NCBI GenBank assembly: GCA_002900995.3
Contig: CM035311.1
Span: forward strand, 1,922,001 to 1,986,000
DNA from: Ganoderma boninense
Taxonomy: Eukaryota; Basidiomycota; Agaricomycetes; Polyporales; Polyporaceae
DNA: 64,000 bases
Direction of reading: 5' to 3'
Shown here: positions 1-12,300 of the stretch, one piece after another
How positions within the stretch are numbered: the first letter of the stretch is position 1
Layout: the number at the start of each line of letters is the position of its first letter
Translations under genes and position numbers: made by a program
The notes under the pieces: model-generated
What the model was told of the DNA's origin: nothing
Database searches by the model: none
What the model saw: only the letters and a program-made list of their open reading frames with translations

Positions 1-1444
1 ACGAGGCCGATGAGCGCATTTTCCGTATGTGCCTGCAAGTTGGCGACTATCAAATCGGTCACAAGAGCGGCGGGGAGCGCGCTGAAGTCGAAGCCAGCAG
101 GTCCAGCGGCGGGCGCAGCTTCGTGCTCCAGTTTGGGACGTTTCGCCTCTGGGGCCTCGACAACGGGTGTGGGCGCTGTGGCCCGCTTCTTGGACGCCTC
201 TGCCGCGGCGGCTTTACGAGCCTTCTCTTCGGCTGCCGCTTGTTCCATACGAGCACCTTGCGCCGCAAGCGCAGATTGGATTTGTCCGATAAATGGTTGC
301 CCTTGTGGCGTCCTACAAAGCGGTGAATAATGACAAGGAGGGAAAACGAAGTGCTACATACCGAGATATGTGCGTGAGCAGGATGCGAACAGTTTTCTCT
401 GTACTCCGAATGATAGAGGCTGGAAGCCCTTCGAGTTTGATAGGCGTCCATTGCATGAGTGTCGAAACTACTAATTCTACCAGGGCAGGCCGTCGCTTGA
501 TAAGACTCGCCCAGCTGTTCAAGATGGATGAAAGCATGTCGGGGTTGCTGGGCCAGGCGTGTCAGACCAGTCGCAAAAGTGTGGAAGCATCGACACTCAC
601 CCGGTAGTGTACAGAGTCGTAATAACACCTTCGAGAAGCTTTAGGCCTTCTTGTTCCAAAGCTTGCACGGACATGAAAGGGTGGTCAGAAGGCACCATAT
701 TGAGGTTGGGGTCGTCCTTGTTTTGAAGCTGGGTGACGACACGTTATCATTAATGAGCGCACGGGAACGCAGACTTCGAAAACATACCCGAGGGTCGTTT
801 ATCCCGCGTGTCTGGACGAGAATGACCCGTTGCATGAACTTGATAGCGGCCGCCCTCAACCCACTGTTGACTTGTGGCGCCCACACGAATTCGAGTATGC
901 GTGCCTTGGACTGCGAGAGAATGTCCCATGGCTTGCGGTTGTTACGATTCACGCATCTTTACATTGCCCTGTCAATATACACGCAATACTACACGGCTTG
1001 GGGTGTGCAACTCACAGGGACCGGAACAGCAACGCGTACACCGTCGGGAAACACTGCACCACCACCTTCACAGTGGCGATGTTCCCGTCGTTCAACAGTC
1101 CCGCAAGTATCTCCAGCGACTGGTCCGCAACTATCATACAGCTTCGTGTCAATTATGCAAACCCACACGCTCCAACGAATGGATCACGCACGTTGTGTGC
1201 GCGCGTCCGTGCTCAAATTCGACTTGCATATCGCGAAGTGCAGCAGGTTGAGCACCCACGTCTTCATGAGCGAGTCCCCCGCACCCGACAATGTCTTGAT
1301 AAGTGTAGAACACAGGATTGACAGGCTCGGGTGGCTCTCGAGGGACTCGCGCAGCGTCGTGAGCAGCTCAGCCTGCTCCTTGGAGTCGGCGGGCGCCGCT
1401 AGCGCGAGCGAGAGTTGGGAAAGGGGGTCGACCTGAGCAGCCAT
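1..1444 (-). CDS. PTA1: Symplekin/Pta1, mRNA cleavage-polyadenylation factor subunit (5' part, runs off left edge)
   Basis: The start codon is at 1444-1442 and the protein begins MAAQVDPLSQLSLALAAPAD. Several exons follow leftward: about 1184-1444, about 650-950, about 310-560, and 1-300. They carry symplekin N-terminal HEAT-type helices, including a segment ending IKFMQRVILVQTRG, which is characteristic of this family, then a helix pair starting MLSSILNSWASLIKRRPALV, then an Ala/Lys-rich linker with KRPKLE. In yeast and animals this protein is the scaffold of the cleavage and polyadenylation complex that makes mRNA 3' ends in the nucleus. The gene is cut by the window edge, so its C-terminal domain is not visible. 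It diverges from the V-ATPase subunit G gene. The family call is from recognised motifs; exact exon borders are inferred. Confidence 0.82.
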
Positions 1445-1640
1445 CTTGCAGGCCCGAACTGAGCGGGCGCAGCCGTTATTTTTATGGGGCCGTGGGGGCA
1501 GCGGGCAAGGGACAGACAGACCAGAAACCAGAGAGATCCAGGAGGCAAGCAGTCGACGCAGTGCAGTCTCTTGGCGCTACGCTTCCTTCCCGGCGCGTCG
1601 CAGGGGGCGGAGTCTGAATCTCTCCTTCCACTCGCGCACC
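1445..1640. promoter_or_regulatory. Divergent promoter PTA1 / VMA10
   Basis: Only 196 bp separate the two start codons, so both promoters and both 5' leaders must lie here. I see no clear TATA box. Confidence 0.55.
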
Positions 1641-2206
1641 ATGGTCCGTGGTCACTCGCTTTCTGAGCTACATTCTGTGCGCTGAACGCTGTCCATAAAG
1701 GCCGCACAACAGTCACAAAGCATTCAAACCCTCCTTGAGGCCGAGAAGGAGGCCGCAAAGGTCGTTCAGCAGGCGCGCCAATGTCCGTTTAACTTACTCT
1801 CCAAGAGACATTGTCATGGTTGCATCGTGCTCATGCCCATTGACGTGGTGTAGATCGCGTTCAGAGGCTAAAGGATGCACGCTCCGAAGCTGCAAAGGAG
1901 ATAGAAGAATACAAGAAGTCGAAGGAGCAGGAGTTCAAAGCGTTCGAGCAGTCTGTGCGTTCCGTTGCCATTCATCGCCCAACCGTCATCTCCAATTCTC
2001 GGCTTTGATCTAACCTACTTCTCTTCGGATAGCACGCAGGGAACACCCAGATTGTCCAGGCGCAGATAGACAAGGAGACGGAGGGGAAGCAGAAGGAGAT
2101 CCGCGAGGCGTACGACAGCCACAAGGACCAGGTCGTCAAGAAACTTCTTGACCGCGTCGTCCTGGTGAAGCCTGAACTCCACCGTAACCTCAAGAAGGTG
2201 GAGTAA
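1641..2206 (+). CDS. VMA10: V-type proton ATPase subunit G
   Basis: Four exons: 1641-1643, 1701-1782, 1854-1954 and 2033-2206, summing to 360 nt and a 119-residue protein (yeast Vma10 is 114). The first coding exon is the ATG alone; after splicing the protein starts M-AAQQSQSIQTLLEAEKEAA, the family signature. The middle carries YRVQRLKDARSEAAKEIEEY and the last exon encodes a charged coiled coil ending in HRNLKKVE. Subunit G forms the peripheral stalk with subunit E of the vacuolar proton pump. Introns 1 and 2 both start with the less common donor GTCCGT. All junctions keep frame and reproduce the family sequence, so the model is firm. Confidence 0.93.
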
Positions 2207-2778
2207 ACGCGTCTTCCCCTTGTCCCACCTGCCCGCCTCCTGCCTCCACTGTCCGTTCCTGTTTTGGACCATGCCCTCAGCGCGGATAGAGCATTTATGA
2301 ACAACGATCACGGACCTTCCCATAACCACACACCATGGCAGAGTTGGTACACAATGTATAATTACAAAGACATATACCCCACCGTATTTCTTCGACCGCA
2401 ACAAGAAGTGCTGTTTGAAGAAACTGGAACAGCAATGGTGCCCATTCTAACGAGTGGATGCATACTGCCAGTACAGGTAGGTAGGGGCCATAGGCTATGC
2501 AGCAGAATACCAAGGACCACAAGATAAGGTTTATGTACATCTGCTGTAGCTACCATAATACACCAATATCATACACATTATAACTCTCCTCCCCGGACCG
2601 AGACGACACATATATAGACAGGCCAAGAACGTCGTCCTGAAAGCGGGTTACAATGGGAAAGCCGGGGTCAAGATGTCCAATCCAGACACAGAACAAGATT
2701 AGGAATTAATACAAAGCACTCTCTCCCACATGATATGCCCCAAGCGCAGAGTCTCGCCGTCCGAGACTCGATCCGGAA
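2207..2778. other. Convergent intergenic region
   Basis: This is 3' flank between VMA10 (+) and the Zn2Cys6 factor (-). It is AT-richer than the genes, as expected for two 3' UTRs and terminators. I see no further gene. Confidence 0.6.
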
Positions 2779-5700
2779 TTACGGTCGTGCGCCTCCCCCC
2801 GCGTCAACGAGCCAGTTCATGCTCGGCGGTAGAGACCCGACGACAGACCCTGGACTTATATCGGGCAGGCCCCGGGCAGCCCCACCATTACCGTTGGTGG
2901 TAGGAGGGCTGTCCCGCGAGGACTGATTCAGCGACCCAAGCGAAAGTGAGGCGGCAAGGTTTTCGAATGGGCCCTTCGCGTTGAGCGATTCCAGCAGGCC
3001 TGCCTGCTCGAGTGACGGCAGGCTCGTCCGGGAGGCAAACCCGCCCCGGGCGTCGAGGTCCGGCATCGAGATGTTCGTACGGAGGAGCGCCCGAGGGTTG
3101 GCATCCCGCCGGCCCTCGTACGGCTGCGCCTGGAGCTTGACCGCCGCTGGCGAGGAGTGTGAAGACGTCGGCGAATTCGAACTAGATTTGGAGCTCGAGG
3201 CTTCACGGTGCAGGGCTTGCTGTTGCTGCTGTTGCCGATGTTGCTCCTCCGTGCGGACCTTGTCTTGCTTAGCCTGCGCCTGACTCTGCCGCCACTGTTG
3301 CGCAACGATTACGACCTTAAAGCCCCACAGCTTTTCGAAATCACGGTCCCACACATGTATTTGGGGGTCGTCGGGGCTGTATTTGCTGTATGACTGCGGA
3401 AAAAACAACCGAGAGCGGACGGTGGGGTCCAGACCGGCCGGCGGTCAGCACTATCTCGGGGAATGGGAAGACAGATCTCACCCAAAGCGCGCAGGCCGCT
3501 GATGATGGAAGCATACGTACGGCGTCCGTGAGTGTTTGAGAAAAAGAACATGTCTATCAGCAACCTGCCGGCGGCAGTCGGGACGCAGAGGAAGGGCGTG
3601 CGTACAAAGTATGGAAGTTTTGGCCCGCGTACCGGCGGTATTGAAAATCAGATTGAGCTGGTCGCGGATCCATGGGATCGGTTCCGAAAGTGTGCCTTCG
3701 CCCTGAGGGAGAGGTTAATACCAGTCAGGGGCATTGGAGGAGATGCATCTCGAGAAGGGTCCTGCGACATACCTCAAGGACCGCAAGGTAGCAACATGCG
3801 TACATGGCATGCATGAAACAAAAAGCCCAGGCACCAGAATTTGACGAAGTCTCGAACATCGTGACTTGGGTCTCAAGGTTCTCTTCGTTGAACTGTAAGT
3901 GACTTGGCAACGAAGCATGCCAGCTCTGATATCCTGTCAGCCGGAATCGAAACATATACAAGGTCAAGCACCCACCTCCAGTTGCTTGCGGAGAGGGGCA
4001 ATCGCAAGGATGCGGGCGGGGCCTTCTTTATTGGCTAGAGAAGGACGCCTTAGTCCAGTAGGTCGTATAAAAAGGGAGTGAGGATACACACTGAGAACAT
4101 TCTCGACCTTGTGGTAGATCTCCAAGATACGAAGTACATGTCCAAATTGTGACGCATACCTGGTTTGTGGGGCAGGACGACGCATGTATTCGCAAGCTAT
4201 ACGGTCAACCGGCCGGGTTAGGTGTCCCGCATAGCGATCGTTATATTGGCGTTACGTGCACTTACTTGCCGAATTCGTCACGGAGGCCAGCTCAAAGGTC
4301 GTCTCGTCGATGGGTAACCGCACAAGGTCCGCTAGCTCGGCCATGCGTGGCCGGACATCCCGGTGTGTGTAAATGTAGCTGATCCATTCCATATGGAGAA
4401 TGAGCCAGAAGCAGCGCCGAGTGCACTCTCGGTCGATAAACTTCATCAACGCGCTCGAGTCCGTGGGCGAAGGCGGAGCGGAGTTGTCTGGCCGCTGCAC
4501 CTCGAGGCTACCCTCGAGGACCTGAAGCGCCAGTTCTGGAGAAGAGGGCGATGAATCAATGTGAGTGCGAGGTTATTTTTATTGAGCCAAACTGGCGGAA
4601 CCCGAGGCTGCGTCAGCCCAAAAACACGCACCGAAATACCTGAAATGCCGTGTCCACGAGTGGCTCGCGGCTATCTCGTGCATCTCCAGCAGGCAGAGTG
4701 CCTGCGCAGTGCTCACCGTCGGCTCGCAGAGTAGCCTCCCCGAGTTGTCGAACATCAAGCTCAAGGCCTGCTGGAAGAAGGGCACACCTGCGAGGCGCGA
4801 GTGGGACGCCTTGCTTGCGACGGCTTTTGACAAGGGGGCAGCGACGGCGCACACAGCCAGAACGAGGTAAGGCGGAACCTTGCTCAACGTGAGATCAGCT
4901 GAGAAAGAAGGCTTGTGGATGATCATTCGTTGCGGATTGCAGTGTGCGAAGAATACTATCGTAGGAAAAGCGGGGTCAACGGTCGGGGAGTGATAACGTT
5001 ACGAGGAATACGCACTGTTGACTAGTTCATGAGTAATCGCAGGGTCGGAGGTGTATGTAAAAGTTTCCGACGAGGCATCGCTCTTGGAACTCAGGGGGGG
5101 ACTGGAGTCTGGAGCACCATGTCCCTTCCGGGAACGTTTTGAAGTCGGATCTCGTTCGACACCTTGTGGGTTCACCGGCGGACTGGAGAGGGTAGCTTGA
5201 TCGGCCCATGGAGGAGTCTCGGTTGCCGGTTGTGCCTGGGAAAGACGCGCTGTGAGCCCCATACGACATCAAATGAACTGAGAAGACCCAGGTACCGTTG
5301 CAACACCGGCGGGTCGCTCTGGATGCGGGTTTCGAGGTGCAGGGACGGGCCTCCCGGCGGCATCAGTGTATGTGCAGGTCTTGGACGCGTAGTAACTGGC
5401 AAGGGTTGAGCATTGGCGCTTACGGAAGACGACGGACTTACCAGTTGCTACAGGGGGCTGAGGAAAGGAGAGCAAGTCAAGCAGACCGTGGAGAGGGAGA
5501 ACGCGCGTGCTCACCTGTTCCGTCGCACCTCCGCTTGCTCTTATGGCACGCGTCGCATGCCTGGAGAACCTGTGAGGAGCCGCAGGTTGCCAAGACGAAA
5601 GAGACATAGACACGCACCTTGCTGAGACGCTTCCGCTTCCCACCTTTGACGAAGGCAACAGATACCTTTTCATCCTCTGCTGATCTGCCGTTGGGGGGAT

Positions 5701-5785
5701 TGGAAAACGGCGGATTCGAGGAGAGGGCATTAGAGGTAGCGGCGAGGTGGGCCCGGTGAGCCTTGGGATCGGTGGGAGCAGACAT
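2779..5785 (-). CDS. Zn(II)2Cys6 transcription factor with fungal-specific regulatory domain
   Basis: ATG at 5785 (MSAPTDPKAHRAHL). A basic stretch KGGKRKRLSK precedes the zinc cluster, which is split over three exons and reads CDACHKSKRRC..., CSNC and ...C before TYTDAAGRPVPAPR. All six cysteines are present once a 16-nt microexon (5442-5457) is included. The RPVPAPR context after the cluster resembles the XlnR-type subgroup. Downstream come the middle homology region (NPQRMIIHKPSF..., LVLAVCAVAAPLS..., ECTRRCFWLILHMEW, LPIDETTFELA) and a long Ser/Gln-rich tail with a QQQQQQ run. It is a nuclear DNA-binding regulator; its targets cannot be read from the sequence. It ends at a TAA at 2781-2779. 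Exons in the 3400-4500 part are approximate. Confidence 0.85.
5442..5457 (-). other. 16-nt microexon in the zinc-cluster coding region
   Basis: It is flanked by CTCAG on one side and a perfect GTAAGT donor on the other. It supplies the PCSN residues and part of the next Cys codon. Skipping it would remove two zinc ligands and shift the frame. Confidence 0.8.
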
Positions 5786-6895
5786 CTCGGGGAGCAGATG
5801 CTTGGCAAGACTGTGGAGGTTAGTGGAGGCAAGTGAGGCAGGAACGCGATGGGCGGGCCGAGGAGAGTCGGGGAGGGTGTGTTAGGAGGAGGAGGACGGG
5901 GAGACGGCGGGAGAAGGGTGGAAAGAGAGTATGTTCGCGAGAAGAAGGCCAGCGACTGTAACGGGCGAATATCATGGGGGTATTATAATGGACCTCGCAC
6001 TGCGGGAGACGAACTCGTCCGGCGGCTCGAGGGCGGCGGCTCCACGGGGACCTCTCCTTCTCGTCCCACTCCCCCGGTCCCGCGCCGTCTCGACCCCTGG
6101 CGCCTCTCCTCCTGCCTCATCCGGCCTTCTTCTCCCCATCCACAGCACCCTCAACATGTCCACTTGTCGACGAATGGGTCCCTATGTGCACCCGCTCAAT
6201 TGGTTTTCCATGCCGAGGGCACTGGCGCTTCACTGAGTCAAGGAACGACTGCACGGACCATTGCCTCCCATCCGGCGGCGAAGGCTAGTGTCTGTGTCGA
6301 AGACTGGTCAGGCCGGCGGCATTGGTCAGAGCTTCCATCACAGCCGGCGGTTCCACTGCGGTTCCTCGGGGGGTTGCGTGCCAAGTGGCGGTGTGGCTAA
6401 TTCTCCGTCGACAACAGACCCATCGCAGTTTAGGCGGAAAACACGCCTTTCCACTGCTGACATACACTCGCTGTGACGCCCCCATTCATCCAGCCTGGGC
6501 CACTTACTCAACACAAAAGCGAACGAATCTGGCCGTGCCCTAGACCAGTCCCATTCAAAAATCTAATCATCTCTCATATAGTCCCCTAGCACCATTCGGA
6601 ATAAGAGCTCAATCCATGCCCTTACCAAACGCTCTCCCCGCACTCTCGGTGTCTCCGCTGATCTGTCATATCGGTCCCGAGGTCGCGATATCAACGCACA
6701 TTCACGTACAAGACCGGTAAGCGCTGCCATAGTCGACGCAGCCGACAAATGCTCCCGACAAAGGGTCTGAATAGCTGAATCTGGTCTGGAATGGCCGATT
6801 CAGAGTGTAGATCGTGCGACAGTGTCATCATAGTAGCCGAGCCACTGGCATGGCGAAATTTACGGGTACGAATAATTTTGCTAACGCTACAACGA
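5786..6895. other. Upstream region of the Zn2Cys6 factor plus 3' flank of P2
   Basis: About 1.1 kb. The first 150 bp next to the factor are G/A-rich on the + strand (GGAGGA runs), giving a CT-rich leader on the coding strand. Open frames here lack family motifs and look like chance. No RNA gene seen. Confidence 0.5.
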
Positions 6896-7358
6896 TTAGT
6901 CGAACAAACCGAAGCCCATGTCATCGTCGGACTCTTCCTGTGAAGCGGGAAACGTGGTCAGCACATGGAAGGCACAGAGAAAAGCGAGCAATGACAACCG
7001 ACCTTCTCTTCCTCCTTCTTCTCCTCCTTCGCCTCCTCAGCAGCCGCAGCCGCGCCACCAGCAGCGGGGGCAGAAGAGGCGGCGACAGCACCACCCGACG
7101 GGACCTGCAATTACCCAGCCGTAAGTCCCCTGACAACGCCGCGGGTAGATTCTATGAAACGCGTACAGAGGCGAGTTTGGCGGAGCCCTCAGCGATCAGA
7201 GCGGAGACGTCCTTGCCATCGAGCTCAGAGATGAGCTTCTCGAGACGGTCCTCGTCGGCCTCAATGCCGACGGCACCGAGGACCTTCTTGATGTCCGCAG
7301 CGGAGGGGCTGGCGTTGCCACCAATCTGGAGGAGGAGGTACGCAGCGAGATGACGCAT
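6896..7358 (-). CDS. RPP2: 60S acidic ribosomal protein P2
   Basis: Three exons on the minus strand: 7358-7167, 7104-7003 and 6937-6896, total 336 nt and 111 residues, the normal P2 length. The start is [15 protein letters not shown] and the body has [17 protein letters not shown], followed by an Ala-rich hinge, an EEAKEEEKEEE run and the invariant C-terminus [12 protein letters not shown] that recruits elongation factors to the ribosomal stalk. P2 pairs with P1 and binds P0 on the large subunit. The second intron uses donor GTCGGT. It diverges from RPS15, a sensible pairing for co-regulated ribosomal genes. Confidence 0.96.
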
Positions 7359-7805
7359 CTGAAGGCAACGTGGAAGTGAGGATAGGAGACGGAGGTCAGG
7401 TTGAGCCTCAGATTGGGAATTCGTGCAAGTGGGAGTGTAAGGACACGCACGATGCTAGTTTTTGGTGTTCACGAGTGGGGACCGGTAGCCACAAATCACT
7501 GTACAAGACGCGTTGGATGTCAGATGGCGTTGGGGGAACGTTGCAAGCAACGACAGGCGTACCTTTTAATCCTCGAGGGAAGACCTGTGGATTCTATCCG
7601 ACGACGTTGGGATGGGATGCTTTGCACAACTCTCCTCGACTCAAACTCGGGGCGGCACCGCGCCGGTGGCTGAGAACTGTACAGTAGAGTTCCCACGGAT
7701 GTCATCGAGCGCCCAGCCACCCTCCCCGATTCAGACTCCGTCCCAAAGACGTGCAGGAGACAGACTCCAAGTCCCCACAGCAAGACCGCCAACGACATCC
7801 TCAAG
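7359..7805. promoter_or_regulatory. Divergent promoter RPP2 / RPS15
   Basis: 447 bp between two ribosomal-protein start codons on opposite strands. It must hold both promoters. No canonical TATA box was found near either start. Confidence 0.55.
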
Positions 7806-8608
7806 ATGGTGAGTTTGATCACTGTTTTGGCTTGGGGAAGGATAAGGAGGAGTGCTGACGGGGCCTTTTTTGTTGTGATTTGCAGGCTGATTCCTCTGTT
7901 ACCGACCCCCAAGTCGCCGCTGACCTCAAGAAGAAGCGGACGTTCCGTACCTTCTCCTACCGTGGCATCGAGCTCGACAAGCTCTTGGACCTGAGCAACG
8001 AGGAGGTGCGTACGCAGCTTGTACATTTCGTGTCTGGATTCTGAACTTTGTAATCCTATAGTTCGTTGAGGTACGCCAATACGCTGAAATCTCATGTACA
8101 AGCCCAAAGCAAAAATCTCACATAATTCTTGTCCCCCTTTCCTCGTAGGTCGTCCATGCCCGTGCCCGCAGGCGGTTCCAGCGCGGCCTCAAGCGCAAGC
8201 CCATGGGTTTGATCAAGAAGCTCCGCAAGGCGAAGAAGGAGGCGCCCCCCAACGAAAAGCCCGTGGTCGTGAAGACCCACCTCCGGGACATGATCATCGT
8301 CCCTGAGATGATTGGTTCCGTCGTCGGCATCTACAACGGCAAGGTACGTTTTTCCTCTCTTCAGTGCACAGAGTGGGGCGAGCGGAGAGGGTTGACCAAG
8401 ACGGGGTGATCTGTAGGTCTTCAACTCTGTTGAGATCAAGCCCGAGATGGTCGGCCACTACCTCGCTGAGTTCTCGTGCTCATACAAGCCCGTCAAGCAC
8501 GGTCGCCCGGGTATCGGTGCCACCCACTCCTCGCGATTGTGAGTCTTCCTGGTTGATGTACCCGCAACGGGCGTCTGACTAACCTTCCCCAGCATCCCTC
8601 TCAAGTAG
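7806..8608 (+). CDS. RPS15: 40S ribosomal protein S15 (uS19)
   Basis: Six exons: 7806-7808 (ATG only), 7886-8005, 8062-8070 (9 nt), 8149-8343, 8417-8538 and 8593-8608. They sum to 465 nt and 154 residues, matching the family length. Landmarks are [51 protein letters not shown] and the invariant tail [20 protein letters not shown]15 sits in the head of the small subunit near the decoding centre and is needed for pre-40S export. The 9-nt microexon adds Phe-Val-Glu, which belongs to the conserved helix, so it is not optional. Every junction is GT..AG and frame-true. Confidence 0.96.
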
Positions 8609-9308
8609 AGGTTCGGGTTTCACGACTTTTTATGTTGCTTTCATCCATCATCCATGTGCAGTAGTCCAAAAGCAATATGCAATCATGCATGCTATGCGCA
8701 CACGCATATTCGTTTGCATTGTACGATACTTATCATATGGAACTCGGTATGAACGTGGGCCAGTGCTTTCCCTTGACACCAGTCCTCAATCAAAACTGTC
8801 GAGCTCTCCAGGCGATGTCAACACGACCTACACGCAGCAAAGTTGCTCAGTGATCGTGATGACTGCAGGGCCGCCCACCTGCGGTCACGCTCGCACAATC
8901 CAATTTCATCGTTCATTGCCCTAGCGACTGTTCTGTGAGGGTATAGATGTTCGTCCATGCTATAGGTTAAGTGAGTAAGGTGAAGTACAGATACGCGGCA
9001 AATTCAGGGAAGAAGGGAAGGGAATAGTGGAGAGAGGGACAAGCGGAGCGCGTTGGAGTGCGTGCGAGAATGCGGTATTGAAGGAGTGCGGGTACTACCG
9101 TGTCGATGCGCAAGGGCAATGTGCGAAAGGACCAGAAACGAAGAGTCTGACAAGGGTGGGGCATATGTATGTGTGGGGTGCTCGATGTTCGGTACGAAGC
9201 GGAGGCGGTGGGTTGCGAAGCAGGGTAACGATGATGAGGATGTACAGGATAATGTAGGCAACGTAGAGCAAGGGCAAAGAGTGGGAGGTGGGCGACGCCA
9301 GGCAAGGA
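8609..9308. other. Convergent intergenic region
   Basis: 3' flanks of RPS15 (+) and the LIM-RhoGAP gene (-), about 700 bp. Nothing gene-like stands out. Confidence 0.5.
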
Positions 9309-12300
9309 TTACCGTTGTTGATGCTGTCCGTTCGGAATAAACGGACGCGGGCTCTCGCTGCTGGGCCTCGAGGACGCGGCGGGCATGTTCGGGTTGACGA
9401 ACGTCGATGATGGCGGACGAGATGACGGCCGGTTCGAGTCCTGCACTGCTGGCGGCCCCACCGCCCAGTCCGGACCCGGGCTCTGAATGCCCTGCATGTT
9501 CGCGGGGATCCGTGGCTGAGGCGAGAGGATCCCGCCGATTGCTGACTGAGTAGCGGACTGAGCTGCTGCACCGGGCGAGGGGAACGAGAAGGGAGAATGT
9601 GGCATTGATGGAGGCTGCGGTCTCTGCTGTGGAATGCCGTTCCGAAGCATGCCATCCGAAGGCGTTGCATTGACCATCGGGGGCCTGTCCAGGAACTGAG
9701 GGTTAGATTGTGTCGCCCTGGATTGTGGAAGCGCACGTCAGGTAGGATTCACGCCCGAGACATGATGGAGAAGCTTACCTTGGTGGCATGGAACGTGGGT
9801 CCTCGGGGCGCGGCGTACCGGGAGTGAAGTTGAATGTAGCATTGCCAATGGTGGGGGAGGTGAGTCCCGGTGTCCTGCCGCCGGTCTTGACGCGCATATA
9901 GTTATCAACTTTCTTCAGGAACTCCCTGCTCGGCAGCTCCATACAGTTGCCGAAGTACTCCTCGTCCGCAAGCAGCGGCAGGAACTCCTCCGGTAGGCAG
10001 TAGAATTCATCCTGATTCTCCAGCAACGCAGTGACCACTCTGATAGAGCCGAAGCTCTCGTCCCTCATGGCGTTTGCTCCGCGCGAATAAAGGATGCTAG
10101 GGCAAATGACAGTTGCAAGATTCGGCAGGTCCATTTTGCTACCGGTCTCCTCGTCCAGATGGGCGAAGGACGCGACCCACTTCAGGAAAACGAAGAGCAC
10201 CTCGAGAGTGTCCCGATGTGCTTTTGGCAAAATGAGCGACACCATATGCAGCATCCGGTTCCTCTCCTGCTCAGTAGGCAGTGCTGTAGAACGGAGTCAG
10301 TCTAGTCAGCAACCAACCTGTTTTAACGTTACATACATTGTGTTGCGATGAACAACCGATGCAGCTTGAATGTCATGAGAGGGTCAGGTAGATCGCGGAA
10401 GAACTTCTTGAGGAGCGCAGCCAGTTGGACAGGGTTGTCCTGCGTGAGGTCGACGGACGGGGCGTCACGGTCGATCGCGTCAGTAAGCTCCTTCAAGCGG
10501 CGAATGTTGCCGTTTCTGCGGAAGATACCCTCGATGGACATGTCTAATGGCACAGAATGAGACAAACCCTGCTAATAAGAGACCTACAACTTACCCATTT
10601 GTCGCATGGCAGAGATAGCATCATCGACGAAACTCGGAATGCGAAGCGGCGTACGCCCAGCCCCGAAAGAAGAGTCTGCGCCTTCGCGCTCCACGAGAAG
10701 CTCTAGAGGTACACCGAAGACACCTATATGCGGCCGTATGAGAAATCGTACCATAGCCCGGTCACTTAAAACAACGCACCCTTCTTCTTGAGATTCTTCT
10801 TGTCGTTGCCCGCCTTGAACAGCTGCTTCCAGAATGAGCTCTTCTTAACCTCAACCAGCTCTAGTATCTCGTCCAGGTCAAACTGATCCCGCAGCGGCGA
10901 CCTCTGAAGGACGAGCACGGCGGCATGCTTGACGACGGCGAGCTGCAAGGGGCTCAGATCCCCGATATACGGTATCGAGCTCTGGCTGGGGAGCGACCGT
11001 CGTTGCTCCCGTGCCTGTGCCGCCTCGACGAGCTGGGGTATATCTGCAAGGGTAATGCCATCCTCAATGCCCCCTACCATGTCGTCGTCCCCGCCGACGC
11101 CGGACGGCGAGCTGGGCCCAGACTCGTCGACAATCTTGATCGCGGTGTTTCCCCGTGCGAAGGCAGGCCGAATGACCTGCGAGCCAACGGAGGTGTCGAT
11201 GGTCCCGGGGGATGGTAGGGATCGCTGTTGTTGAGGATGAGGTGAATGGGTATGGATAGGGGGCGCTTTCTGGCTTCGCGCCGTTCCCTGCTGCGCTGTC
11301 TGGGGCGCGGGTGTGCGCGCGGCAGGAGTGACCTCGTGTGGCCGGTGAGCAATGTCCGAAGGATGTGCAACCTTGCCCGCCGGGCTCTCGACGATTGTAG
11401 AGCGCTTTGCGACGCGTGCGGTAGAGGACAGTTTCCGATCCAGGTGTACTGAGCGCAGGCGGTTGATGTCACCCGAGTTGCGGTAAGGATCATCCTCTAG
11501 TTCGCGCGCTAGGCCTTGTCCCGGAACCGCTGCTGGCGAGAGGTCAGTTAAGTTGACCTAGATTATGGCCGCAAGAGCATATAGCGTACCAGGTGATAGC
11601 GGGACAACACCACGCTTCTTCAGCAACACGTACAATCGCCGTAAAGCGACGTTCAGCAGAAATGCATATTGCTCCAACCTCGAGACAGCCTGGAATCCAG
11701 AGCGGCAACCTCCACGGCCATGCTCTGTGCAGAAGATAGCGGTGGGTATAACCCCGAAGCTCGTAGTCTCCTTCACCGTCTCGACCTCGAAAACAAAGGC
11801 GCCCACGTTCGCAGGTGGCCTTCGCGCGGTTGAAGCTTTGGGTCTCGAGTCCTTCTCCTGACCAAGTTGTGAACCATCTCTGTCCCTGTCTTCCACCGGC
11901 TTCGGCTGCTCCTTGACTGTTGGCATGGCCGCTGCTTTACCGCAAGTCTGACAGACAAGACAGTGAGAATGCCACCGCTGGTATGTTCCGAGTCGTACAC
12001 AGTCCTCTTCGACGGTCTGGTTGCACTTGACGCACAGGTCGGACGGGGGATTGACGACGGGGACTTTGGCGAGAATGGGGTCCTTAGGGGAGGCACTGAA
12101 GGGGCTTTCGCCTGCGTTCTCGGGCGCAAGGCTCTTGAAGCCGTAGATGACACCCTGAGTACCAAGATTGCCAGAATCGCTCTGCGGGATCAGCTCGCCA
12201 TTTGGCCGCTTCATGATACGCCGTGCCGAAGGGTTGCTGCCCTGGATGGCGAGCATATGAAGCTTATCTAGGAAATTGGTGATCGCCTCGCGGACATCTT

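Noticed and set aside
5849..6400. 183-codon plus-strand frame upstream of the Zn2Cys6 factor
   Set aside because: Low-complexity Gly/Arg composition, no domain, no exon partner.
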